From NCBI GenBank assembly GCA_016717655.1, contig JADKFC010000002.1:62001-126000 (forward strand): 64,000 nucleotides of DNA, written 5' to 3'. Position 1 is the first letter of the stretch; every line of letters starts with the position of its first letter. This document shows, piece by piece, positions 7,685 through 17,292 of the stretch. A model generated the notes under the pieces. The model saw only the letters and a program-made list of their open reading frames with translations, ran no database searches and was not told the DNA's origin. A program made the translations under genes and the position numbers. This DNA is from Saprospiraceae bacterium (lineage in GTDB: Bacteria; Bacteroidota; Bacteroidia; Chitinophagales; Saprospiraceae).

Positions 7685-10483
7685 TTAGAATTTATCTTTT
7701 AGGTATTGGGCGGTGAAGGATTTTTTAATTTTGACAATGCCTTCGGGCTTGCCTTGATAGAGGAGGTGGCCGCCTTCCATGCCGCCGGTGGGGCCGAGGT
7801 CAATGAGCCAGTCTGCGGATTTGATGACTTCGAGGTTGTGTTCTACGATGAGGACGGTGTGGCCGTTTTCTACGAGGGCATTGAGGGCGTCAAGGAGTTT
7901 GAGAACGTCGTGAAAATGGAGGCCGGTGGTGGGTTCGTCAAAAATGAAGAAGATGTTTTTGCCGGTGAAGTCTTTGGATAAAAAGGAAGCGAGTTTTACG
8001 CGCTGGGCTTCTCCGCCGCTGAGGGTAGAGGATGACTGGCCCAGTTTTACGTAGCCCAGGCCCACATCGAGGAGGGGCTGTAGCTTGGCAATGATGTCTT
8101 TCTTTTTGGCAAAAAAGGTCATGGCTTCATCTACAGTGAGGTTGAGCACGTCGTTGATGTTGAGTTCGTTGTACCGTACTTCGAGTACCTCTGCTTTGAA
8201 ACGTTGGCCTTTGCACTCTTCGCAGACCAGGTTGATGTCGGCCAGGAATTGCATTTCTACGGTGATGTTGCCATCACCTTTGCAGGTCTCGCAGCGGCCA
8301 CCTTCTACGTTGAAGGAAAAGTGTTTGGGGTCGAAGCCACGTACCTTGGAAAGGGGCTGATCAGAATACATCTTACGGATGCTGTCATAAGCTTTGACAT
8401 AGGTCACCGGATTGGATCTCGACGACTTGCCAATGGGGGCCTGGTTGATCATTTCGATGCCGGCTATCATCTTGAGGTCGCCAACCAATTGGTCGTGTTT
8501 GCCTGGCGATGCGGGAATAGCTTCACCTTTGGCCTTTAACAATGCTGGGTACAAGATGTGTTTGACCAGGGTGGTTTTACCCGAGCCGGATACACCACTC
8601 ACCGCTGTCATGGCCTGGAGGGGTATGTCAACGTTAATGTCTTTCAGGTTGTGTTGTCTACAGCCCACCAGGCTTAGTTTGTTGACCGCGGGTCTGCGGT
8701 GTTTGGGCACTGGTATCTCAAGTTTGCCCGTAAGGTACTGGGCTGTGAGGGTCTTACTTTTTAGAAATTCTTTATAAGGTCCTGCAAAAACCAGTTCACC
8801 GCCGTGACTACCGGCCAGGGGTCCAATCTCTATGATGTAGTCGGCATTTCGGATCACTTCTTCTTCGTGCTCAACCACCACTACGGTATTGCCCAGGTCG
8901 CGCAGTCTCTTGAGCACCCTTACCAGGTTTTCGGTGTCTTTGGGGTGGAGGCCTACACTGGGCTCATCCAGGATGTAAAGCGACTGGGTAAGGTTGCTGC
9001 CCAGGGTACGGGTGAGGTTGATGCGCTGGGTCTCGCCCCCGGATAAGGTGGATGATACCCTGTTGAGGGTGAGGTAGCCGAGGCCCACTTCCATCATGGT
9101 TTGTAACCTTCCGTTGATTTCGGTGAGGATTCGTTCGGCCAGCTTGGCATCGTGAGTACTTAGTTTTATTTTTTGGAAAAACTCTTTCAATTCATCGATG
9201 GGCATGTTGATAAGTTCTCCAATGTGTCTTTCAGCTACTTTGATATACGTGGTTTCTATCCTCAGTCGGCCGCCCTTACACTCAGAGCAGGTAGTATTGC
9301 CACGATAGCGGGCCAGGATAACCCTGTTTTGGATCTTGTAGGTCTTACTTTCGAGATCGGCAAAAAAATCGTTGATGCCTTCAAAATAAGCATTTCCCTC
9401 CCATACCAGTTTTTGCTGTGCTGCACTCAGTTGGCGAAAAGGCTTGTGTACCGGAAAGTCAAACTTATGGGCATTTTTGACTAGCTGGTTGAGCCACTCT
9501 TTGCCCTTCTCTCCGCGCCAGCAGGCTACAGCTTCTTCGTAAAGGCTCAGGGATTCATCGGGTATTACTTTTTCGGGGTCGATGCCCAGCATGCGGCCAT
9601 AACCTTCGCATCGGGGGCAGGCGCCGAAAGGGTTGTTGTAGTTAAAAAGTTGGTGAGAGGGTTCTAAAAACTCCATGCCATCCAGCTCAAAACGATTGTT
9701 GAAGTAGATTTCCTTTTTCTGGCCGGCCTGAACATAACATTCGCCTTCACTTTCAGAAAAGGCGGTGAGCACCGAGTCGGCAATCCGTTTGCGGTTTTCT
9801 TCATCATCAGAAACCACAAAACGATCTATCAGCACCCGGATCTCCATCTTGTGGCTGGTGGTGGTCTGCTTGCCCTTAAAAGATTTATGGCTCAGCACAT
9901 CTTCAATGGCCATCAGCTCTTTTTGGAAGATCACCCTTGAATATCCTTTTTGCAACAAGAGGGTCAGTTCCTGTTCTACGGTGCGCTCGTGTCTGGACTG
10001 AAGCGGAATCAGCAGCTGGACCTTGGATCCTTCTGCCTGGGAGAAAATATAGTCGACCACATCGCTGACGCTGTGTTTTTTCACCAATTCACCCGAAATG
10101 GGCGAATACGTTTTACCGATGCGAGCGTAAAGCAATCGAAGGTAGTCGTAGATTTCTGTCAATGAGCCTACCGTTGACCTGGCATTGGAGGTACTCACTT
10201 TTTGCTCGATGGCAATGGCGGGACAAATGCCCTTGATAAAATCTACCTCCGGTTTTTTCATCCTGTCCAAAAACTGACGGGCGTACGAAGAAAGACTCTC
10301 TACGTACCGTCGCTGGCCCTCTGCATACAGGGTGTCCATGATGAGTGACGACTTACCCGAACCCGATAAGCCCACAACCGCCACCAGCTTGTGTTTGGGT
10401 ATAAAAACTTCGAGGTCGCGCAGGTTGTTGAGCCTGGCGCCTTTGATGTGAATGAAATTTTTGGTAAGCTGTTCTCCGGTCAT
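7685..10483 (-). CDS. uvrA: excinuclease ABC subunit A
   Basis: A 932-residue UvrA, the damage-recognition ATPase of nucleotide excision repair, which acts on DNA as a dimer with UvrB. Both ABC modules are complete: Walker A GLSGSGKSS (about residues 38-46) and GVSGSGKTT, signatures LSGGETQRI and LSGGEAQRV, and Walker B regions LYILDEPSVGLH and FFIFDEPTTGLH. The second zinc module (CETC, then CEEC) is intact. In the first only one pair, CPRC, is visible before EGYGRML, as in many Bacteroidota UvrA proteins. The UvrB-interaction region includes EQKVSTSNARSTVGS. It lies 31 bases downstream of a TPR-type membrane protein gene and is probably co-transcribed with it. Confidence 0.97.
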   Translation of the reverse strand: MTGEQLTKNFIHIKGARLNNLRDLEVFIPKHKLVAVVGLSGSGKSSLIMDTLYAEGQRRYVESLSSYARQFLDRMKKPEVDFIKGICPAIAIEQKVSTSNARSTVGSLTEIYDYLRLLYARIGKTYSPISGELVKKHSVSDVVDYIFSQAEGSKVQLLIPLQSRHERTVEQELTLLLQKGYSRVIFQKELMAIEDVLSHKSFKGKQTTTSHKMEIRVLIDRFVVSDDEENRKRIADSVLTAFSESEGECYVQAGQKKEIYFNNRFELDGMEFLEPSHQLFNYNNPFGACPRCEGYGRMLGIDPEKVIPDESLSLYEEAVACWRGEKGKEWLNQLVKNAHKFDFPVHKPFRQLSAAQQKLVWEGNAYFEGINDFFADLESKTYKIQNRVILARYRGNTTCSECKGGRLRIETTYIKVAERHIGELINMPIDELKEFFQKIKLSTHDAKLAERILTEINGRLQTMMEVGLGYLTLNRVSSTLSGGETQRINLTRTLGSNLTQSLYILDEPSVGLHPKDTENLVRVLKRLRDLGNTVVVVEHEEEVIRNADYIIEIGPLAGSHGGELVFAGPYKEFLKSKTLTAQYLTGKLEIPVPKHRRPAVNKLSLVGCRQHNLKDINVDIPLQAMTAVSGVSGSGKTTLVKHILYPALLKAKGEAIPASPGKHDQLVGDLKMIAGIEMINQAPIGKSSRSNPVTYVKAYDSIRKMYSDQPLSKVRGFDPKHFSFNVEGGRCETCKGDGNITVEMQFLADINLVCEECKGQRFKAEVLEVRYNELNINDVLNLTVDEAMTFFAKKKDIIAKLQPLLDVGLGYVKLGQSSSTLSGGEAQRVKLASFLSKDFTGKNIFFIFDEPTTGLHFHDVLKLLDALNALVENGHTVLIVEHNLEVIKSADWLIDLGPTGGMEGGHLLYQGKPEGIVKIKKSFTAQYLKDKF

Positions 10484-10514
10484 CCGGTCAGTTGTTTAGG
10501 GGGGTGGATAGAAT

Positions 10515-11132
10515 TTAGCGCATTGGAGGTCTTCTTCTTTTACCGCCTCCCATTCGCATCATCTGCATTCCCTGCTTGCCCATCGATCTGGCTACGTTGA
10601 TGTTGCCCCGGCTGTTGATAGCCTTTTCTACCTGGTCTATTTGTTCTTTGATGAGTTTTTCACTGATATGCAGTTTTTTTACCTGCATAAAATAATTCTG
10701 TGCTCCGGCCCAGTTGCTCTTCATCATCTGGATGTTGCACATCTGGAGCAGAACCATTGCCTTTTCATTGTCTGAAGGCAGTTTGAGCGTAAGTGCCTTT
10801 TGAAAATATTCTTCAGCGGCCTTGGTGTCCTTTCTTTGTGCCTCAATCGAACCTTTCAAAATGTAGTAGATCGAACGATTGGTAACGTACAACAAGTTGG
10901 GGAAAAAAGTAAGGGACAACATTTTTTCAGCACCTGCAAAGTCGGTAACCTGAATTCTTTCGGCGGCCGATTGAATGGTACCCAACAATAGATAACTAGC
11001 CAAAAAGATAAGTCCAATGAGAATCAGGATCCAGGTATAGCCGAAGCCGTAAATAAAAGATAAGCCAATACCCCCCAAAAGGAAGACAGCGATGATGGCA
11101 AATTTTACGTATATATTGATTTTAAACATCAT
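10515..11132 (-). CDS. TPR-containing membrane protein
   Basis: A 205-residue protein with two N-terminal transmembrane helices (about residues 9-27 and 32-50) followed by a soluble alpha-helical region with TPR-like helices: YILKGSIEAQRKDTKAAEEYF then ALTLKLPSDNEKAMVLLQM and NWAGAQNYFMQVKKL. The tail is short and very basic (GGGKRRRPPMR). A second ATG is the next codon, so the exact start is uncertain by one residue. It probably shares a transcript with uvrA. Its role is unknown; TPR helices suggest a protein partner. Confidence 0.75.
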   Translation of the reverse strand: MMFKINIYVKFAIIAVFLLGGIGLSFIYGFGYTWILILIGLIFLASYLLLGTIQSAAERIQVTDFAGAEKMLSLTFFPNLLYVTNRSIYYILKGSIEAQRKDTKAAEEYFQKALTLKLPSDNEKAMVLLQMCNIQMMKSNWAGAQNYFMQVKKLHISEKLIKEQIDQVEKAINSRGNINVARSMGKQGMQMMRMGGGKRRRPPMR

Positions 11133-11544
11133 AATCCCGGTGGTTTAATAAGGGTGCAAATATAGTCAAAAACACCGGCCCTTTTGAAGGGTTCAAAAGG
11201 AATTGTTGAAAGGAAAAAAAGGAGGTGGATTTGGGCGGCTGATCCAGGCGCCTAAGAGACAATTAATAAAGCAAACAAATATTTTCAGAAAAAGTTCACC
11301 AAAAGTGGTTTTTTTTATTTTTTAAATGAAACCTGGAGGAAATTTTATAATTTAATAATTTGTTTATCAATACTTTATACTAATTTTTGAAATTATAAAA
11401 AGCGGAAAAATAATTTTAATTTTGGAGCCTCCCAGCTCTTTGTCCAGTGCAACCAAGCCAAATTTTGGTAAAGTCATTTTCCAAAAAATCCTATTTCGAT
11501 GCCTTAGTGAATAATTTGTACATTTGGACATATTTATCCATCTT
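11133..11544. other. intergenic region between divergent genes
   Basis: AT-rich spacer between the TPR protein (minus) and glgB (plus). TACATTTG at 11519-11526 matches the Bacteroidota -7 element and sits 18 bases before the chosen glgB ATG, but no clear -33 element was seen at the right distance. No RNA gene was recognised. Confidence 0.4.
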
Positions 11545-13458
11545 ATGGAGTACAAAATAAAAGCGCACAGTCTGTTAACGGACTTCGATGTTTACCTGTT
11601 CAGGTCGGGCAAACACATTCGTCTATATGAAAAAATGGGTTCCCACCTCATTGAGTTAGACGGCGAGGCAGGTTGTTACTTTGCCGTTTTTGCCCCGGCC
11701 GCCAAAAGTGTTTCGGTAATAGGTAGTTTTAATGACTGGATAGGCGACGACCACATGTTGTTTCCCCGCTGGGACAAGTCCGGCATCTGGGAAGGCTTTA
11801 TTTCGGGCATCAAGATGGGCGATTTTTACAAGTACCAGATTGAATCTACCAACCGCAGCCTGCGCTTTGATAAGATAGATCCCTACGCCTTTCACTTTCA
11901 GACACCCCCAGCCCACTGCTCTATAGTATGGGACCTCAAGTACAGCTGGAAGGATAAAAAATGGATGGACAATCGCCCGAAAAAAAACGAGCTCAACCGT
12001 CCCTACAGCATTTATGAAGTGCACCTCGGTTCGTGGCGAAAACACCAGGACGGCAATCCCTTCAGCTATAAACTCATGGCCAAAGAATTGGTCACCTATG
12101 TAGTAGAAATGGGCTTTACCCATGTAGAGTTGATGCCCATCATGGAGTATCCTTATGATCCATCGTGGGGATATCAGGTGACCGGATATTTTGCCGCTAC
12201 CTCAAGATTTGGCACACCACAGGACTTTATGGAACTGGTAGAAGCCTTTCACAATGCCGGCATCGGTGTGATCCTTGACTGGGTACCTGCCCACTTTCCT
12301 TCTGATGGTCACGCCCTGTCCTACTTTGATGGCAGCCACGTCTACGAACACCCCGACACCCGCAAAGGATATCACCCCGATTGGAAAAGTCTGATCTTTA
12401 ATTTTGAAAGAAATGAGATTCGCAGCTTCCTGCTCAGCAGTGCCTTTTTCTGGATGGAAGTGTACCATGCCGATAGTCTACGGGTAGATGCCGTTGCGTC
12501 TATGCTGTACCTCGACTACAGCCGCAAAGAAGGCGAGTGGGAAAAAAACGAATATGGCAACAACGAATACCTGGCAGCCATCAGCTTTATCAAAGACTTT
12601 AATGAAGCCCTCTATGGCAACCTCAAGGGCATTCACACCATTGCAGAAGAAAGTACATCCTTTGCCGGCGTAACCCACCCCATCCACAGCGGTGGCCTGG
12701 GCTTTGGCATGAAGTGGATGATGGGCTGGATGCACGACACGCTTGATTATTTCCAGAAGCCGCCTATTTACCGAAAGTTTCATCAAAACAACATCACATT
12801 TAGCATCGTGTATGCTTTTTCTGAAAACTTCATCCTGCCTTTTTCACACGATGAAGTAGTACACGGCAAGGCCTCCTTGATCTATAAAATGCCGGGCGAT
12901 GAATGGCAAAAATTTGCCAACCTCAGGGCCATGTATGGCTATATGTTTACCCACCCTGGAGGTAAGTTGCTCTTTATGGGCTGCGAATTTGCTCAGACAT
13001 CTGAATGGAATTTTAAAGCAGAACTGCCCTGGGCCCTGCTCCAACACAAGCCACACCAGGGCGTACAAAAATTGGTGCGCGACCTCAACAAGCTGTACAC
13101 CACCGAAAAGGCGATGTATGAATACCAATATGAAAGCAAGGGCTTTGAATGGATTGATTACTCCAACCACGAAGCCAGCATCATCGCCTATGTGCGCAAA
13201 ACCGATGACATTGATGATGACATTGTAGTGCTATGCAATTTCAATTCAGTGCTTCAAAAAGACTACAGGATTGGTGTGCCCAAAAAAGGTAAGTGGAAGG
13301 TCCTCATCAATACCGATGATGAACAGTACGGGGGCAGCGGCAGTTGTCCTGACCTGGAGTACGAAACAGAGACAGAAACCTGCAATGGCAAAGCCTTTAG
13401 CATCCTGGCTTCTCTGCCACCGCTGGGTGTGCTGGTCTTGAAAAATGATAGTGCTTAA
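11545..13458 (+). CDS. glgB: 1,4-alpha-glucan branching enzyme
   Basis: This 637-residue protein has the N-terminal CBM48 glycogen-binding domain (FAVFAPAAKSVSVIGSFNDW) and a GH13 barrel. Region 1 is DWVPAHFP; region 2, SLRVDAVASMLYLDYSR, contains the nucleophile aspartate; TIAEESTSF holds the acid/base glutamate; FSHDEVVHGKASL is region 4. A beta-sandwich C-terminal domain follows. Branching enzymes cut alpha-1,4 chains and re-attach them as alpha-1,6 branches in glycogen. The ATG was chosen over a TTG 21 bases upstream that overlaps a promoter-like element. No other glycogen genes are adjacent. The cupin gene follows after 15 bases. Confidence 0.95.
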   Translation: MEYKIKAHSLLTDFDVYLFRSGKHIRLYEKMGSHLIELDGEAGCYFAVFAPAAKSVSVIGSFNDWIGDDHMLFPRWDKSGIWEGFISGIKMGDFYKYQIESTNRSLRFDKIDPYAFHFQTPPAHCSIVWDLKYSWKDKKWMDNRPKKNELNRPYSIYEVHLGSWRKHQDGNPFSYKLMAKELVTYVVEMGFTHVELMPIMEYPYDPSWGYQVTGYFAATSRFGTPQDFMELVEAFHNAGIGVILDWVPAHFPSDGHALSYFDGSHVYEHPDTRKGYHPDWKSLIFNFERNEIRSFLLSSAFFWMEVYHADSLRVDAVASMLYLDYSRKEGEWEKNEYGNNEYLAAISFIKDFNEALYGNLKGIHTIAEESTSFAGVTHPIHSGGLGFGMKWMMGWMHDTLDYFQKPPIYRKFHQNNITFSIVYAFSENFILPFSHDEVVHGKASLIYKMPGDEWQKFANLRAMYGYMFTHPGGKLLFMGCEFAQTSEWNFKAELPWALLQHKPHQGVQKLVRDLNKLYTTEKAMYEYQYESKGFEWIDYSNHEASIIAYVRKTDDIDDDIVVLCNFNSVLQKDYRIGVPKKGKWKVLINTDDEQYGGSGSCPDLEYETETETCNGKAFSILASLPPLGVLVLKNDSA

Positions 13459-13473
13459 TAAAACCATTCCTCC

Positions 13474-13860
13474 ATGCCACTCATCGATTATAAAAATCTG
13501 CCCCAACAGCGCATTTGGCCGGGCATAACAGGGTCAATCTTTCACTCCGAAAAAGCCACCATTGGCCACATCAACATTGAAGAAGGTATCCTCTTACCTA
13601 CGCACCAACATCCTCATGAGCAATGGTCACACGTGATTGAAGGCGTCTTTGAATTTGTACTGGGAGATGAAAAAATAGTGTTGGAAGCAGGTGCTTCTGT
13701 TTACATACCCTCTCATCTGCCTCACAGCGGCAGGGCTATTACCGCGTGTAAAATCATTGATTGTTTTGTGCCTCCCAGAGAGGATTGGCAGTCCCTCCCC
13801 TTTGTCTCTGGAGATCAGCTTTCTAATGCCGCCGGCGACGCTGAATCACCAGCCACCTAA
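13474..13860 (+). CDS. cupin-domain protein
   Basis: A 128-residue single-domain cupin. The first cupin motif is HQHPHEQWSHVIEGVFEF, with three histidines and a glutamate of the metal site; the second is GASVYIPSHLPHSGRA. Small cupins of this type bind a divalent metal and may be isomerases, dioxygenases or sugar-binding sensors; the substrate cannot be read from sequence. It starts 15 bases after glgB, so it may be co-expressed. Its last 38 bases overlap the end of a minus-strand membrane protein gene. Confidence 0.85.
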   Translation: MPLIDYKNLPQQRIWPGITGSIFHSEKATIGHINIEEGILLPTHQHPHEQWSHVIEGVFEFVLGDEKIVLEAGASVYIPSHLPHSGRAITACKIIDCFVPPREDWQSLPFVSGDQLSNAAGDAESPAT

Positions 13861-14104
13861 GTTCACAGCTAAAAACGCTGCCCAGAACAATCAAAGGACC
13901 CGCCAGCCACCAATTGGTACTAAAGTCAAGCCGGGTCAATATCCCTGAACTGGCTGCCAGCCAAAATGATAAAATGGCTCCAACCAAAGCCACTGCCAGC
14001 CAGGGCCTGAGGGCCAAAGAAGCCTTTGACTTTTTGTGAAAAATCAAGCCAACACACATAGCAACTGCCGTGCAGACAAGTAAGTGGGCCAGGGTGGATT
14101 CCAT
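13823..14104 (-). CDS. small three-helix membrane protein
   Basis: With the start placed at the methionine of MESTLAHLL this gives 93 residues; a start 27 bases earlier is also possible. Three hydrophobic helices are visible: LAHLLVCTAVAMCVGLIF, PWLAVALVGAILSFWLA and WWLAGPLIVLGSVF, ending in a basic tail (RRRRH). No family is recognised. It runs opposite to its neighbours and overlaps the end of the cupin gene tail to tail, which lowers confidence, but the membrane pattern looks real. Confidence 0.55.
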   Translation of the reverse strand: MESTLAHLLVCTAVAMCVGLIFHKKSKASLALRPWLAVALVGAILSFWLAASSGILTRLDFSTNWWLAGPLIVLGSVFSCELRWLVIQRRRRH

Positions 14105-14222
14105 CAATAAAAAATCTTTAGTAAAGCCCAAAACTAAGCAAAGACGGCTGATCTATGTCCCCGGATGCCAAAATTTCTTAAACAATTCGGCTATCTTCGC
14201 GGTTATTTTGAAAGTTTGGCTC

Positions 14223-14963
14223 ATGTATAAAAACAAAAAAGTAGTTGTTGTTCTGCCCGCCTACAATGCGGCAAAAACCCTGGAATCTACCCTCCGCGAA
14301 GTACCCATGGATTTGGTAGATGAGTTGATCCTGTGCGACGACGCCAGCAAAGACAATACAGCAGCGCTTGCCCGATCACTGGGCATCCAGCACGTCATCC
14401 AGCATCCAGTCAACCGTGGTTACGGTGGCAATCAAAAATCATTGTACAACAAGGCCCTGGAAATCAATGGAGACATCATCATCATGTTGCACCCCGATTA
14501 CCAGTACACGCCCAAGCTCATTCCGACCATGGTCAACATCATCGGTGAAGACCTTTTTCCGGTAGTGCTGGGCAGTCGCATTTTGGGCAAAGGCGCCTTA
14601 AAGGGAGGCATGCCTCTGTATAAGTACATTGCCAATCGTTTTCTTACCGGCTTTCAGAATTTGCTTATAGGCTATAAGCTGTCGGAATACCACACCGGCT
14701 ATCGGGCCTTCAGCAAAGAGGTGCTCAAGGCCATCCATTATGAAGGCAATTCCGACGATTTTATTTTTGACAACCAGATGTTGTCCCAAATTATTTACAA
14801 GGGCTTTGACATTGCCGAAGTTACCTGCCCTACCAAATATTTTGAAGAAGCGAGCTCCATCAATTTTGTGAGAAGCTCTAAATACGGCTTAGGTGTAATG
14901 GGCGTTTCCATTACCCACTTTTTTTCGAAACTCGGTCTTTATAAATCGAAATTATATCAATAA
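14223..14963 (+). CDS. family 2 glycosyltransferase, polyprenol-phosphate type
   Basis: A 246-residue GT2 enzyme. The N-terminus KVVVVLPAYNAAKTLESTL starts the nucleotide-sugar fold, LCDDASKDNTAALA follows, and MLHPDYQYTP holds the D-x-D-like metal site in the position used by dolichol-phosphate mannose synthases (DPM1). No transmembrane helices follow, so it is a soluble or peripheral enzyme at the inner membrane. It probably moves a sugar to a lipid or polyprenyl carrier. The frame is open further upstream, but the chosen ATG matches the conserved start. The RND exporter gene follows after 9 bases. Confidence 0.88.
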   Translation: MYKNKKVVVVLPAYNAAKTLESTLREVPMDLVDELILCDDASKDNTAALARSLGIQHVIQHPVNRGYGGNQKSLYNKALEINGDIIIMLHPDYQYTPKLIPTMVNIIGEDLFPVVLGSRILGKGALKGGMPLYKYIANRFLTGFQNLLIGYKLSEYHTGYRAFSKEVLKAIHYEGNSDDFIFDNQMLSQIIYKGFDIAEVTCPTKYFEEASSINFVRSSKYGLGVMGVSITHFFSKLGLYKSKLYQ

Positions 14964-14972
14964 ATACTATAT

Positions 14973-17225
14973 ATGATCCAAAAACTGCTTACCCATAGAA
15001 AGTACCTTTTTGTTGTTTTTGGATTGCTTTGTTTGTTTAGTATTTTCGGCCTTACCCGGCTGCGCATCAATTTTGAATTTGAACAGTTTTTTCCGGACGG
15101 AGATGAAGACTTGAGCTTTTTTAAAAGCTTCACTTCTGAGTTTGAAAACGACGACAACTTCCTGTTTATCTCCCTTAAAAACAAGACCACAGTATTTGAT
15201 ACCGCCTATCTGCAAAAACTGCATAAGCTCACCCTTGAAGTAAGAGATTTGCCGGGTGTTGTCACCTCACAGAGCATCACTTCCACCCGGTATCCGGTCA
15301 AAACACCCTTTGGATATTCTTTGCTTCCACTGGTCCATAAAAATGATGCCATTCAGCTCAAGGCAGACAGTGCCATGCTTGCCAACGACGAGAGAGTAAA
15401 GGGTTATTTTGTTTCAAAAGACATGAGTAGTGCGGCCATTGTCATCAAAACCCAAAATAAGATCAATGTTGTTCAGTCAGACAGTCTGTTGAATGCCTTA
15501 AAAGTGGTTATCACCAACAATGGTCTTGAATGGAAGGATGTGCACCTGCTTGGCCGTTCCTTTTTTCAATCGGAGCTGGTCGCCCTACAAAAAAGAGAAG
15601 TAATGATCTCTACCCTTATTTCTGCCATCCTGGTGTCTGTTATCCTTTGGCTGATCTTTGCCAGTTGGTGGAGTGTGCTCATAACCATTATAGGTGTTAC
15701 CGCCAGCTTACTAATTTTTATGGGTCTGCTGGCAGGTATTGGCAGGGAGCTGACGCTGATGTCTGCCTTGTACCCTGTGTTAATTTTAATTGTAGGTTCA
15801 TCAGATGTCATCCACTTGATGAGCAAGTACATAGACAGCACCAAAGAAAATGATGACCGGATTGCCAGCATGGTAAGGGTGATCAAAGAAATTGGATTTG
15901 CCACTTTCCTTACCTCGGCCACCACTGCCGTAGGTTTTGCAACGCTGGTCACCTCCCGGTTAAATGTGATCAGGGAGTTTGGCATCAATGCCGGTATTGG
16001 GGTGATGATTGCCTTTGTGGTGGTTTTGCTGGTAGTGCCCGGACTTTTGGTGCAGTTTAAACCTTCTCAGCTGTATCGACCCAAGGGCAAGGCCGTATGG
16101 CTCCAGCATTTTGCCGACTTTGCTTATCAATATGTATTAAAAAATCCCAGAAGAACCGCTGCCCTCTTTATCGTGTCGTCGTTGATTTGCATGTATGGCA
16201 TCAGTAAAATTACCACTAACTACAAGTTGATCGACAACCTTCCGAGAGGGGCTAAGGTGACGGAAGACTTTTTGTTTTTTGAAAAAAATTACGCCGGCTT
16301 CCGACCCCTTGAATTTGCCATCACCGTAAAACCACCTTACCAGGCAGATGATTACAAAGTGGTTTCAGAAATTGATAAATTGGAAAACTACCTGCGTTCT
16401 ACGGGTACGGTCAAATCTTCTCTGTCGCTGGCCATGATTTATAAGAGCATGCACATGATGGCCAACGGCAATCAAAAGGCTTTTTACAGCATACCAGAAG
16501 ACAGCATGGTTTTTAATGACTACCGTTCGCTCTTATCACGGATGAAAAATGCAGAGGCTACGGTTTTGATGAACAAAAACAAGGACAAAACCAGGGTCTC
16601 CACCATCATTGCAGATATTGGGGCCGATAGCATAAAAATAATAGGCAAACAAACCGACCAGTGGTTGAAAGAAAATGTAGATACTACTGTGATGGAGGTA
16701 AGGAGGACCGGTACGGGGCTCATCCTTGACAAAAACAGTGTCTATGTTACAGAGAGTTTGCTGAAGGGTCTTTTACTGTCGGTGGTGCTGATCTCGCTGC
16801 TCATGGCCTGGCTCCTAAAAAACTGGAGAATGTGGCTGATCTCAATGGTACCCAACCTTTTCCCACTTTTATTTGCCGCTGCCCTGTTAGGTTTTTTCAA
16901 CATCGAACTGGAAGCAGGCATCTCCATTATTTTTGCCGTTATCTTTGGCATTGCGGTTGACGATACCATCCACTTCCTCACCCGATTTAAGTTGTGTATT
17001 GGGGAAGGACTTGGTGTTGAAGAGTCGCTCGCGGCTACCTTCAAAGATACCGGCAAGGCCCTGGTGCTTACCACTGTCATTTTGTTTTTTGGCTTTTTGG
17101 TGATGTTGTTTTCCTCGCATCCCCCCAGTCTGATCGTGGGTGTTTTGGTGTCTATCACCCTGGTATCAGCCCTGATATGTGACTTGTTTTTGTTGCCCCT
17201 GCTGATCCGATATTGGTATAAATAA
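14973..17225 (+). CDS. RND/MMPL-family transporter
   Basis: A 750-residue inner-membrane protein with RND topology: one N-terminal helix (FVVFGLLCLFSIFGL), a large periplasmic loop of about 190 residues, five helices (from MISTLISAILVSVILWLIFA), a seventh helix (AALFIVSSLICMYGI), a second periplasmic loop, and five more helices. The charged motif LIVGSSDVIHLMSKY in the first half and FGIAVDDTIHFLTRF in the second carry the aspartates expected for proton coupling. It is of the single-gene MMPL/HpnN type, which often exports lipids or hydrophobic molecules. The preceding polyprenol-phosphate-type glycosyltransferase may supply or modify the cargo (inference). Confidence 0.9.
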   Translation: MIQKLLTHRKYLFVVFGLLCLFSIFGLTRLRINFEFEQFFPDGDEDLSFFKSFTSEFENDDNFLFISLKNKTTVFDTAYLQKLHKLTLEVRDLPGVVTSQSITSTRYPVKTPFGYSLLPLVHKNDAIQLKADSAMLANDERVKGYFVSKDMSSAAIVIKTQNKINVVQSDSLLNALKVVITNNGLEWKDVHLLGRSFFQSELVALQKREVMISTLISAILVSVILWLIFASWWSVLITIIGVTASLLIFMGLLAGIGRELTLMSALYPVLILIVGSSDVIHLMSKYIDSTKENDDRIASMVRVIKEIGFATFLTSATTAVGFATLVTSRLNVIREFGINAGIGVMIAFVVVLLVVPGLLVQFKPSQLYRPKGKAVWLQHFADFAYQYVLKNPRRTAALFIVSSLICMYGISKITTNYKLIDNLPRGAKVTEDFLFFEKNYAGFRPLEFAITVKPPYQADDYKVVSEIDKLENYLRSTGTVKSSLSLAMIYKSMHMMANGNQKAFYSIPEDSMVFNDYRSLLSRMKNAEATVLMNKNKDKTRVSTIIADIGADSIKIIGKQTDQWLKENVDTTVMEVRRTGTGLILDKNSVYVTESLLKGLLLSVVLISLLMAWLLKNWRMWLISMVPNLFPLLFAAALLGFFNIELEAGISIIFAVIFGIAVDDTIHFLTRFKLCIGEGLGVEESLAATFKDTGKALVLTTVILFFGFLVMLFSSHPPSLIVGVLVSITLVSALICDLFLLPLLIRYWYK

Positions 17226-17292
17226 GGCCTAATTATGGTCATCCGCCCTCTTGTCAGCTTATATCCGTATTTTTGCAGCCAAACCCACAACA

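Noticed and set aside
7706..10165. Several plus-strand frames opposite uvrA
   Set aside because: They are antisense to a complete, strongly conserved gene.
11367..11555. 62-codon minus-strand frame upstream of glgB
   Set aside because: It covers the glgB promoter region and start, has no domain, and is AT-rich low-information sequence.
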